In this document: in pieces, positions 7,339-14,759 of the stretch
Layout of the letters: each line of letters opens with the position of its first letter
How positions within the stretch are numbered: position 1 is the first letter of the stretch
DNA from: an uncultured Alphaproteobacteria bacterium
GTDB taxonomy: Bacteria > Pseudomonadota > Alphaproteobacteria > RF32 > CAG-239
Length of the DNA: 64,000 nucleotides
Assembly (NCBI GenBank): GCA_934277545.1
Contig: CAKQUG010000001.1
Span: forward strand, 1-64,000
Reading direction: 5' to 3'
The notes under the pieces: generated by a model
Told to the model about the DNA's origin: nothing
Databases searched by the model: none
What the model saw: the letters and a program-made list of their open reading frames with translations, nothing else
Made by a program: the position numbers and the translations under genes

Positions 7339-8254
7339 ATGAATAGAAAAACAATCCTATCCAGCCATTTTCCTGATTTTGTTGAAAAATGGAAAAAGTT
7401 TCAACAGAATTTTAAGCGTGTAGATTCTTGGTATATTGTTAGTGATTATTGTCTTGATGATAAAGATAAACCTAATGATGTCATGACTTTTACAATTTTT
7501 CCTTTTGTTCCGCCTCAGATGCTAAATTATGAAATAAAAAGGCATTTATCTAAAGATATTAAGGATTTTAAGAATCTTTCGGAAAAAGCTATTAACTATA
7601 TTAAAGAGGCTCCTTATTTTTTCTCGGTGGCATTTAATAATTAAAAATAAAAATGATGTTTTTACGCTGGAGGGAAGTAAACAAGTTCTGGATAAAACAA
7701 TTAAACATATGGAAAATTGGCCGTCAGCTAAAAAAGAAGAATTTATCCATAAAATGAAGAAAATGAGAAATTATCTCAATCGGAAAGAAATTGATTTGAA
7801 AACGCTGTCTAATGTCAGTATTACTGCACATATTATGTCTGCAATATTAGAATTTCTATTAATAAAAGCAAAAGCCAAGCATATTATGTGGGTACCGGAT
7901 AGAGATAAAATAACAGATTTTCAGGATGGCATTGTAAATGAACTCGTGCGTTTAGGGTATTCAAACTTACTAAACAAAAGAATTTATGATAATGAAGTAT
8001 ATGGATTTTAGGGCGGAAAAGAATATAACAAAGAGATTTTTGATGAACTAGTTCGGGTTCCAGATTATATTTCTGGTGCCATAGCTTCGATGGATTTTGA
8101 TGATGTAAATAAGATCCCGGAAAAACACTACAATTTGTTTGATAAAAGCATTGTCGATAATGAGAGAATTTGTATTATGGGTTTAGAACACCATCAGGGT
8201 GAAGATATTTTAGGTGAAATTAAATTTACCCGACATTCCCTTTTATCACAATAA
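7339..8254 (+). pseudogene. twice-interrupted orphan gene
   Basis: Three pieces read as one protein of about 305 residues. The first begins at an ATG at 7339 and ends at a TAA at 7642. A +1 shift near 7635 continues directly into a frame that runs through 8008. There an in-frame TAG interrupts it, and the same frame then stays open to a TAA at 8252-8254. The texture is continuous across both breaks (Lys/Asp/Phe-rich, helical). I cannot assign a family. The two independent lesions point to decay, although an amber codon plus a programmed frameshift cannot be excluded from sequence alone. The start has only a weak ribosome site. Confidence 0.6.
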
Positions 8255-8267
8255 ATTAAACAAAATG

Positions 8268-8510
8268 TCATTTTTTCTTTTGACGTTTGTTCTTTAGTTC
8301 ACTCTCGCATTGTTTGTAGCGGGCGACCATTTGTTCCAGCTTGTGCCTTATACGAAATAAATGGTCCTGCGACTTTATCGGTAGCGGATTCCCGTATGTC
8401 CGTTTTAATATCGTTTCAATTTGAGTCAAGGTTCTGCCGGCGTGATAATAAACCATCACAAAGTTTGTTCGGTTACTCGGCTGGATATACTCATATTTGC
8501 ACATTTTCAT
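8268..8510 (-). CDS. small basic orphan protein
   Basis: This 80-residue protein ends in a strongly basic Lys/Arg/Gln tail. Its middle (AGRTLTQIETILKRTYGN) could be a helix-turn-helix-sized unit, but I recognise no family. A good AAAGGAA site lies 8 bases before the ATG, which is the main reason to accept it. It runs opposite to its broken neighbour, in the tRNA-Pro accessory region. A small DNA-binding protein is one possibility, without firm support. Confidence 0.5.
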   Translation of the reverse strand: MKMCKYEYIQPSNRTNFVMVYYHAGRTLTQIETILKRTYGNPLPIKSQDHLFRIRHKLEQMVARYKQCESELKNKRQKKK

Positions 8511-8687
8511 GGCTATTCCTTTCGTTACAACACAACCAATGCTTGGAAATGAACGAATGTCCAGTTAAAAAAGCAATTTTTTATCATAAAATCGGGGAAA
8601 ATAGCATCATTTTTTATAATTTTATAGTTTTAAAATTACCAAACTATGAACTATATACTTGGCAAGTTATTTTTATACCATAATGAA

Positions 8688-8708
8688 ACACGTCATAATT
8701 TGGCGTGT
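8688..8708. other. inverted repeat in gap 8511-8762
   Basis: ACACG and CGTGT flank an 11-base loop in an AT-rich, apparently non-coding stretch between two divergent genes. It may be a weak terminator or an operator. Nothing else is supportable in this gap. Confidence 0.3.
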
Positions 8709-8762
8709 ATTTGTGTTTTATTGTTTTTATAAAATTTTATAACCCAAACACGGATAAAGACA

Positions 8763-8890
8763 ATGACAGACGAAATATTTAAAGTGAAAATTAGGGCTGT
8801 TGGTTGACGCGGAAAAAGGACTACAAACGCGTTGACAAGCCAAAAATAATCAAATATCATTTTGATGATATAAAGGAGATAGGACGATGA
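8763..8890 (+). pseudogene. frameshifted small ORF overlapping the next gene
   Basis: An ATG at 8763 gives MTDEIFKVKIRAVG and a stop. A shift of one base near 8805 continues as a basic segment (LTRKKDYKRVDKPKIIKYHF) that ends in TGA at 8888-8890. That TGA overlaps the ATG of the following gene as ATGA, the arrangement of translationally coupled genes. It looks like a ~44-residue partner of the downstream orphan, now frameshifted, or a sequence error in a real small gene. No family is recognised. Confidence 0.4.
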
Positions 8891-9879
8891 GTAATGATGT
8901 AGAAAATTGTCCAGCAGAAGAATTTATAAAATTATGTTTTGCTGATGATTGCATAGGCTTTTGGGAAAATCTAAGAGATTGGGGAGGCAATGACTTTGGC
9001 GGAATTTATTATTCTGAAAAAGGATTGCCTGATCCTGACTGGTATGGGTATCAATTATATAATTCTCATGAGGACTTATGGAATGTTCAAAGATTAAAAT
9101 TTCCTAATATCCCTGAATTAAGAAATAATTCTGATTACAAGTATAACAATAAGAAAAGTGTAGGCGGACAATATTCAAGGGTTTTATCTAACGCAAATAG
9201 TAGTATTCGTCTAGGTAGCGACTCGGTAATGAACATATACTGGCATACAATAAAAAAACAAAATTTAATGGAAAAATTAAGAAACAATACAAAGCAAAAA
9301 CAATATATTGACATTTTGGAAGAAATAAAAGGACTTGATGTATATACAAAAAAATTACGTAAATATGATGAAAAGTCTTACAAATCAAACTGGAAAAAAT
9401 TTATATGGTTGTATACACAAAAAGCTAACACTATAGGTGGCTTTGTTTTATTTCCCAGACATCCTCAATCAATAAATCAAAGCCGGGGAACAGGGATTAC
9501 AGACGATCGATTTGACCTAACGTTAGAGTGTTTCAGAAGGTATTTTAAGAATAAAGACAAATCAGAAGATGATATTAATTATAATCCGTTATTCTCTGAA
9601 ATTAAAAGAGATTCTCTCTTCTTTGATAATATGTTTGGTAGTTTTGAAAAATACACCGAGTTCTTTTGTCTGAATAAGAGTTATGATAAAAAGCAAAACT
9701 GGGTAAAAGACGGACAAGTTCTGAATTTACTAAATAATCAACCATTAGATGATTATGATTTTGGCAATAGGAATAATGTTCTCTTAACCGCGGATAATTG
9801 GTGGATATTTTACCGCAATATAATGAATCGTTTAGATGCTCGGAATGAACAAATTAAAGAAGTTATCGAAGGAAAATAA
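8887..9879 (+). CDS. uncharacterised protein with INQ-RG-DRFDLTLE signature
   Basis: This 330-residue protein is cytoplasmic by appearance (no signal or membrane segment) and unusually rich in Asn, Lys, Tyr and Trp. Residues ~190-220 carry GGFVLFPRHPQSINQSRG then DRFDLTLECFRRYF. I associate that signature with a family of uncharacterised bacterial proteins (possibly DUF6994; the accession is not certain). No catalytic motif is evident. The start is well supported by AAAGGAGAT 8 bases upstream and by ATGA overlap with a small upstream ORF. Its 3' end runs into a truncated regulator on the other strand. It lies in the tRNA-Pro accessory region, so horizontal acquisition is likely. Confidence 0.75.
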   Translation: MSNDVENCPAEEFIKLCFADDCIGFWENLRDWGGNDFGGIYYSEKGLPDPDWYGYQLYNSHEDLWNVQRLKFPNIPELRNNSDYKYNNKKSVGGQYSRVLSNANSSIRLGSDSVMNIYWHTIKKQNLMEKLRNNTKQKQYIDILEEIKGLDVYTKKLRKYDEKSYKSNWKKFIWLYTQKANTIGGFVLFPRHPQSINQSRGTGITDDRFDLTLECFRRYFKNKDKSEDDINYNPLFSEIKRDSLFFDNMFGSFEKYTEFFCLNKSYDKKQNWVKDGQVLNLLNNQPLDDYDFGNRNNVLLTADNWWIFYRNIMNRLDARNEQIKEVIEGK

Positions 9880-10134
9880 TTCTTCTGCAAAAAAAGAAAT
9901 AAAACTGTTTAAGCTTCTTTGAGTAATGCGCCAACGTTTCGTACGCTCTCCTGTTTCAACTTCTTCCATTTGCGGGAAATAATTCAACAGCGCATCACGC
10001 ATACGTTCGGCAGTGCGGCGAGAAACCTTATATTTTTGCTGAATGTCATCAAGCGACAATCCATCGCTCGATTTCTGCATTGCAAAAGCAAAATCAAACA
10101 AGTCATACATTTTCTCATAATTTGCCATATCCAA
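9880..10134 (-). pseudogene. truncated WYL-type transcriptional regulator
   Basis: The reading frame has the N-terminal winged-helix typical of WYL-domain regulators: LSLDDIQQKYKVSRRTAERM is the recognition-helix region, followed by PQMEEVETGERTKRWRI and an FAEEL helix. After that the frame passes into the antisense of the neighbouring gene, and the whole WYL ligand-binding region is missing. Intact relatives are about 300 residues. It is therefore a gene remnant, or at best a short DNA-binding protein. It is divergent from the DUF2779 gene, and direct repeats of GTCRCAATC lie between them. Confidence 0.6.
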
Positions 10135-10164
10135 TCTCCGAACGTGAATTTATGTGTTGTATCC

Positions 10165-10183
10165 GTCACAATCTGTCGCAATC
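10165..10183. promoter_or_regulatory. tandem GTC(A/G)CAATC operator-like repeats
   Basis: GTCACAATC (10165-10173) and GTCGCAATC (10175-10183) are direct repeats 10 bases apart. They sit between the divergent truncated regulator and the DUF2779 gene, just before a TATAAA. CTGTCGCAAT from this site recurs in inverse form at 13762-13771 in front of the helicase gene. A shared operator is inferred. Confidence 0.45.
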
Positions 10184-10247
10184 AGATTATAAAATAAAAT
10201 TTAATAAATAGTGTATAGAATAGAAGAAAGAACGAGAGGATTGTCTT

Positions 10248-11711
10248 ATGTACCTGTCAAAATCTGATTATTTAATGGGTTTAGATTGTGTAAAAGCACT
10301 GTGGCTGAAGAAAAATCGCAAGGAAATAATGCCGGAGTATGATGAGGCAACTCTGGCCACATTTGATATCGGTAATCGGGTGCAGGATTTGGCTCGCGAT
10401 TTTTATCCCGGTGGTATTATGGTTGACGCTGAAACATGGGATGTCGAAAACGGCTCGGTTTTAACCAAAGAATTAAGCGAAAAGCATGATATATTGCTCG
10501 AGGCATTTGCCAAGTTGCCGAACGGGTGTTTCTGCCGGATTGATATTCTGGTTAAAAACGACGACGCATGGGATTTGATAGAGATAAAGTCGGCAAGTTC
10601 CGTTAAAGACTATTATATTGACGATTTGGCTTTTCAAAAATATGTGTTTGAAAACGCCGGTTATTCGGTTAAGCGTTGCAAAGTGTTGCACCTTAACAGC
10701 GACTATGTTCGCTACGGCGCGCTTGATGTTAAGCAATTATTTGCCGAAGATGACGTTACCGATGCCGTGTTGCAGAAAAAATCTGAAGTTGAGATGTATG
10801 TTAAAGGCATGCTGTCATATCAAACAATGCCGGATGAGCCGGAAATACCACTTCATTCAAGCTGTTCCGAATGCCCGTTTTACGGTTATTGCGGCAAATA
10901 TGTGCCGCCGTATTCCATTTTTGATTTACTCCGCGCCGATAAGGCAGATGCGTTTTATAACAGTACTCACTCATACGATATTAAGGATTTGCCGCTTGAA
11001 TATTGTACAACCGATAAGCAACTGATAGATTGTGACTGTTTCTTAAACGATAAAATCCACGTTGAAAAAGAAAATATTAAGAAATGGCTTAACAGTTTGG
11101 AATATCCGCTTTATTACTTGGATTATGAAACGGTAATGCCTGCCATACCAATGTTTGATAATACATCACCATATTCACAAGTACCGTTTCAATTTTCGCT
11201 CCATATTCAAAAAGAACCGCATGGAAAACTGGAACATATAGAATTTTTACACCAAGAACAATCTGATCCACGACGTAGTTTAGCCGAAGCGTTGGTTAAA
11301 AATTGCGGTAAAAAAGGTTCTGTTGTGGTGTATAATCAGCAATTTGAAAAATCACGCAATAAAGAATTAGCCGCATTGTTTCCGGATTTAAGAGATGATA
11401 TTCTGGCCATTAATGAGCGAGTTGTCGACCAGCTGATACCGTTCAGAAACCGTTATTTATACAGCCCGAAACAAAACAGTTCTGCTTCGATTAAATACGT
11501 ATTACCGGCATTTTCGGATTTATCTTATAAAGGTATGAATATCGCCAATGGCGGTGATGCGATGACCAAATACTTAGCATTCTTAAACGGCTACCAAACC
11601 GAAGAAGAAAGTAGGCAAATGTTTGCCGATTTGCTCAAATATTGCGGACAGGATACCTACGCTATGGTGTTATTGATGGATGTGCTGTATAAGTATGCCA
11701 ATACAAAATAA
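10248..11711 (+). CDS. DUF2779 family nuclease-like protein
   Basis: The 487-residue protein begins with MYLSKSDYLMGLDCVKALWL, typical of DUF2779. A PD-(D/E)XK-like nuclease core follows, with CRIDILVK then DLIEIKSAS at residues ~92-115 and a downstream AFQKYVFE helix. A cysteine cluster (CSECPFYGYC, ~207-216) resembles the iron-sulfur clamp of Cas4/AddB nucleases. The C-terminal half opens with YYLDYET, suggesting an RNase H/DEDD exonuclease fold. Together this suggests a two-domain nucleic-acid processing enzyme. The substrate is unknown. The ribosome site GAGAGGA precedes the ATG. It is intact, unlike most neighbours in this island, which suggests it is under selection. A role in defence or DNA repair is speculation. 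Confidence 0.8.
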   Translation: MYLSKSDYLMGLDCVKALWLKKNRKEIMPEYDEATLATFDIGNRVQDLARDFYPGGIMVDAETWDVENGSVLTKELSEKHDILLEAFAKLPNGCFCRIDILVKNDDAWDLIEIKSASSVKDYYIDDLAFQKYVFENAGYSVKRCKVLHLNSDYVRYGALDVKQLFAEDDVTDAVLQKKSEVEMYVKGMLSYQTMPDEPEIPLHSSCSECPFYGYCGKYVPPYSIFDLLRADKADAFYNSTHSYDIKDLPLEYCTTDKQLIDCDCFLNDKIHVEKENIKKWLNSLEYPLYYLDYETVMPAIPMFDNTSPYSQVPFQFSLHIQKEPHGKLEHIEFLHQEQSDPRRSLAEALVKNCGKKGSVVVYNQQFEKSRNKELAALFPDLRDDILAINERVVDQLIPFRNRYLYSPKQNSSASIKYVLPAFSDLSYKGMNIANGGDAMTKYLAFLNGYQTEEESRQMFADLLKYCGQDTYAMVLLMDVLYKYANTK

Positions 11712-11714
11712 AGG

Positions 11715-12329
11715 CTACAAACTCTTCAAATACTCATCGATATCTGTAAAATCGCGAATTTTATAGGACGTATCATCATCGGAGCGTATCGGCGGATATG
11801 TTTTGCAACAGTACGGAAAAAGTGGGTGACAAGGATGACCATACTTGGTTTTTGCAATATATTTATAATGAGGCTGCAGATTTTCAATGCGTTTTATTAT
11901 TTGTTTCAGACATTCCGCAAAATACTTCCTGTCCTCAATATGAGTACCGTACGCCAGCAAAATATCACGACAGGGTGAATTTTTGATACATGCATAAATT
12001 TTTTCGATATTTTCGTTTATCTGCTTCGGTTCTTCATTTGAATTTCTCGGCAATTCGGTAGCATCTGTAGCGCGTTGCGGATATACGTTCACCATAACAA
12101 AACGACTATAACCATTTGCTTTTGCCAGTTTCTCCACCCGAATAATCGTCGCATCTTTATTTTTATCATCTGCCGTACTCGGGTTTATCCCCACAACGAC
12201 CAGAGGTTTCTCCGGTGTTGAGGTTTCAATAACTTTGGCTGAAAGCACATAGCGATAATTGCTTTTATTTTCCGGATCACACTTTTGTTGTTGCCATGCT
12301 TCATAAGGCATTTCGACTTTTTTATTCAT
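11715..12329 (-). CDS. DUF1643 domain protein
   Basis: The 204-residue protein has the DUF1643 core: VVVGINPSTADDKNKDATI, then a MVNVYPQRATD segment and a later ILLAYGT strand. The family is found on chromosomes and mobile elements. Its biochemical role is not established, although the fold resembles uracil-DNA-glycosylase-type proteins, by my recollection. The start has an AGGAG site 8 bases upstream. It converges on the DUF2779 gene with only 3 bases between the stops, so the two may share a termination region. Confidence 0.8.
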   Translation of the reverse strand: MNKKVEMPYEAWQQQKCDPENKSNYRYVLSAKVIETSTPEKPLVVVGINPSTADDKNKDATIIRVEKLAKANGYSRFVMVNVYPQRATDATELPRNSNEEPKQINENIEKIYACIKNSPCRDILLAYGTHIEDRKYFAECLKQIIKRIENLQPHYKYIAKTKYGHPCHPLFPYCCKTYPPIRSDDDTSYKIRDFTDIDEYLKSL

Positions 12330-12362
12330 TTAGTTTCTCCTAACTTAGGTTTATGTTACATT

Positions 12363-12746
12363 TTACATTGTTCGGTAGTGCAAATCAAGCAGAATATCCA
12401 GCTTGTAAAAAGGGCTGATATGATAGATTTCTTTGAGTTTTTGCACATAAAATGCCTGCGCCAAAATCTTTTTGTCAGCCATCAGCTTAAAAGTTCCGCT
12501 CTTACCGACGTCTTTGGAAATAAAAGTTATACGTCCGCGCGGATATTTTTCGTAAGGCGCGGTTTCTAATTCGGGATATTTTTGCAAAACTTTCTGCCAA
12601 CATTTAATATGTTCAAACGTTGAATCATAATATATATCAACGAGATTTACCTTATTTAGATCTTGCGCAAAATAAACCAACATTTGCCCATTTTGTTTTG
12701 TTGGTATCAACCAAAATATTCCTACTTTCGGAGCAGAGTATGTCAT
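12363..12746 (-). CDS. orphan protein coupled to helicase gene
   Basis: The 127-residue protein has no signal peptide or membrane segment. It contains a YEKYPRGRITFISKD stretch near residues 70-85 that I have seen in uncharacterised small proteins of phages and gut bacteria, but I cannot name the family. The ATG at 12746 overlaps the helicase TGA as ATGA, so translation is probably coupled. The frame is open 36 bases further upstream, inside the helicase gene, and I prefer the coupled start. A replication or packaging accessory role would fit the neighbour but is inference. Confidence 0.6.
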   Translation of the reverse strand: MTYSAPKVGIFWLIPTKQNGQMLVYFAQDLNKVNLVDIYYDSTFEHIKCWQKVLQKYPELETAPYEKYPRGRITFISKDVGKSGTFKLMADKKILAQAFYVQKLKEIYHISPFYKLDILLDLHYRTM

Positions 12747-13708
12747 GCTCTTTTCTCCTCCCAAAACAGTCCGGTGGCCCAATCGAAATGCAGTTTAATT
12801 ATGCCGCAAAAGCCACCGGAATTGCGGGCGATGATAATTTCACAAATGTTTTCTGTTTCGTCGCAACGTTTTTGCCACTGCCGCACACGTTTTTGATAAT
12901 GTTCCTCGGTTTCCTTTTTATGTTTTGTCGGCTCGGCAAATTTGATATAGTAGTTTTCGCGATACAAAAACAGAATATTATCTGCCGCATTTTGATTGCA
13001 TGCATATCCGCGGATATCACTTATAAGCGGATGTTTATCGGCTCGGCTTTCCAAATCACGTTTTAATTGTGAAAGTACCACAATCGGTATGCCGAGTTTA
13101 ACCGCCAAAGATTTAAGTTGTAACACGATTAAACTGTAATCCTCTTTTGCTTGATATTCTTCTCCCAAGAGTTGCAGATAGTCAATAATCACGCAACCGA
13201 CTTGTTTTTCTATCTTTTGCAACTCTTTTTCAATGCCATCGACCTCAAATATATCGGCCAGATAATAAATCGGCAATTCTCTAAAAGCGCGTTCGGCTTT
13301 GCAAATTTTATCAAAATTTTTTTCTAAATCCTCGGCAAGACGCAATTTATACGTTGGTATTGCTGTCTGCAAAGAAAGAAGCCTGTTTGCAAACAATTTC
13401 GGCGCAAGTTCCAAACCGATATATACAACGCACTTATCATCTGCAGGATTTTGCTGATGTTTGAAATAGAAGCCGGCGGCAATATTATAGGACAAATTGG
13501 CGGCCAGAGCTGTTTTTCCCATCGCCGGCCGACCGCCGATAATCGTCACTTCCCCGGATTTAAGCCCGTCCAATTTATAATCCAAACAATCATAACCGGT
13601 AGAAATGCCGCATAATTCCCCTGGATTTTGATATTTAAACTCCAGTTCTTTCACATATTCTTTCATAATTGTGGAAATATGATTGTTCGGTCTGACAACA
13701 TCGCTCAT
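12743..13708 (-). CDS. DnaB C-terminal-type replicative helicase
   Basis: This is a RecA-fold hexameric helicase related to the C-terminal half of DnaB. It has Walker A GGRPAMGKTA at residues ~58-67, a YIGLEL switch strand, Walker B VIIDYLQL at ~172-179, and the DnaB-type SQLKRDLESR followed by SDIRG. At 321 residues it lacks the N-terminal primase-interacting domain of chromosomal DnaB (~460 residues). That truncated form is typical of phage or plasmid replication helicases. AGGAGCAGAAA supports the start. It heads a two-gene unit, and AT-rich DNA with TTGCGAGGT repeats lies directly upstream, so it may be the replication module of a decayed element. Confidence 0.8.
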   Translation of the reverse strand: MSDVVRPNNHISTIMKEYVKELEFKYQNPGELCGISTGYDCLDYKLDGLKSGEVTIIGGRPAMGKTALAANLSYNIAAGFYFKHQQNPADDKCVVYIGLELAPKLFANRLLSLQTAIPTYKLRLAEDLEKNFDKICKAERAFRELPIYYLADIFEVDGIEKELQKIEKQVGCVIIDYLQLLGEEYQAKEDYSLIVLQLKSLAVKLGIPIVVLSQLKRDLESRADKHPLISDIRGYACNQNAADNILFLYRENYYIKFAEPTKHKKETEEHYQKRVRQWQKRCDETENICEIIIARNSGGFCGIIKLHFDWATGLFWEEKRA

Positions 13709-13902
13709 TTTCTGCTCCTATAATAAACCATTCATTCAAAACGTTTATATTATAAAAGTATATTGCGACAGTTTTTGACGCATTGTGTACCTTTCAGCAA
13801 AACAACCTAGGTGTATGTAAAAAAGATTATGATTAAGTACTAATCTAATGCTCTTTGCGGTTAGCAATTTACCTAACTTCATGTTTATCGGCCGATAGAC
13901 AA

Positions 13903-14032
13903 TTGCGAGGTAAAATTCAATTTTTGCGAGGTACCTATTAATTTTAATAATATTTAATATAGAATATAGCTAAATTTCAACATGTTATAAAATAATCATA
14001 TTGTGAAACTACCCCAATATTATTGCGAGGTT
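13903..14032. repeat. three TTGCGAGGT direct repeats
   Basis: TTGCGAGGTA occurs at 13903-13912 and 13924-13933, starting 21 bases (two helical turns) apart, and TTGCGAGGTT occurs at 14023-14032. All are in the same orientation in very AT-rich DNA upstream of a replicative helicase. They could be replication iterons or operators. Confidence 0.5.
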
Positions 14033-14253
14033 ACCCTAAAAAATGTGTAAATGATCAAATTAGTTATAAAATTTTACCATTTTAATGAATATGTGTGCGA
14101 AGGATCATATTTATTACCATTTATTATCTAGGAATGATCAATTATTAGTGAATATCTCGTTTTTATTATGCAATTATTTATTTAGACCAAGTAACCTTGA
14201 GTTCGCATATTCGGACTGAGCGCGGCAGGTTGTGAGCAAACACAAAAGTGTTT

Positions 14254-14275
14254 GCGAAAGACAATCTCGTTGCTC
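14254..14275 (+). repeat. distal tRNA-Pro-like repeat (candidate att end)
   Basis: GCGAAAGACAATCTCGTTGCTC repeats the GCGAAAG...ACAATCTCGTTGC block at 6971-6998 and matches 11 bases of the tRNA-Pro 3' end. It may mark the far border of the accessory region, 7.4 kb from the tRNA. Confidence 0.4.
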
Positions 14276-14413
14276 ATTTCTTTTACGGTGTTTTCTTTTG
14301 GTGCGTAATGGTAAAGTTTCATTTAATTGGTAACTTTCAAATATTTTGGCTCTTGCTTGTTCCAACAAGAAACAATAATGTAAATATTACTAACATCAAT
14401 TTTGTAACAATAA

Positions 14414-14605
14414 AATAAGAAAAGGCAAACAAAAATCCTGAATATAGGCATTTTAAATGTTGTGCCTAATGTCACAACTACGGATATATTCAAACCATAT
14501 ATTGTTATTTTCTATACAATTTTCTTTGGTTATGTGGCATTGTTGTTGTCAAAAGTAATACCTTCCCTACAAATACCAGTAAAACCAAAAGAGAGAAAAT
14601 TTTAG
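14414..14605 (+). pseudogene. C-terminal fragment of a membrane protein
   Basis: The frame opens after a TAA without an ATG and reads ...IGILNVVPNVTTTDIFKPY, then a hydrophobic helix VIFYTIFFGYVALLLSKVI, PSLQIPVKPKE and a stop. The pattern (helix, then iPsL-x-P near the end) loosely recalls the tail of a TRAP-type large permease, but this is a weak guess. A GTG at 14459 is the only start-like codon. The 3' end is embedded in a strong hairpin. It is most likely a leftover of a transporter gene at the island border. Confidence 0.35.
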
Positions 14606-14645
14606 CATACACAAAAGTATGTGAATTTTCTCTCTCGCTGTTTTT
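14590..14645 (+). terminator. long hairpin, repeated at 29068
   Basis: AGAGAGAAAATT (14590-14601) pairs with AATTTTCTCTCT (14624-14635), and CATAC/GTATG pair inside. A short T-run follows. A diverged copy with the same outer arms occurs at 29068-29097, so this is also a dispersed palindromic repeat. Confidence 0.6.
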
Positions 14646-14759
14646 ATTCTATTCCCGGAAACTCGGATAATGAGCTTAATGCAAAGTAAGATTTTGTCGC
14701 AGTCTACAAATTAGTACATAAGGAAAATCTTGCCGACAGAAAGCCCTTAAAAGAGGTTC

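Larger units (their letters stand above)
13709..14413. other. AT-rich non-coding region upstream of helicase, iteron-like
   Basis: About 700 bases hold no gene I can support. TATAAT on the minus strand (13754-13749) is a likely -10 for the helicase gene. ATTGCGACAG at 13762-13771 overlaps the spacer of that promoter. Three ATTGCGAGGT-type repeats follow. ACCTAGGT at 13805-13812 is a perfect palindrome. Several ATGATCA/GGATCAT words lie near 14050-14145. At 14231-14260 a GCAAACAC/GTGTTTGC hairpin precedes an ACAATCTCGTTGC repeat. Confidence 0.4.

Noticed and set aside
8396..8683. 95-codon ORF on plus strand
   Set aside because: It overlaps the minus-strand small gene, which has a good ribosome site, and continues into AT-rich non-coding DNA.
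13903..14032. TTGCGAGGT repeats as a CRISPR array
   Set aside because: The repeats are only 10 bases long and spacings are unequal. No cas genes are present.
14174..14368. 64-codon ORF on minus strand
   Set aside because: It covers the ACAATCTCGTTGC repeat and a hairpin. The frame probably reflects a dispersed element, not a gene.
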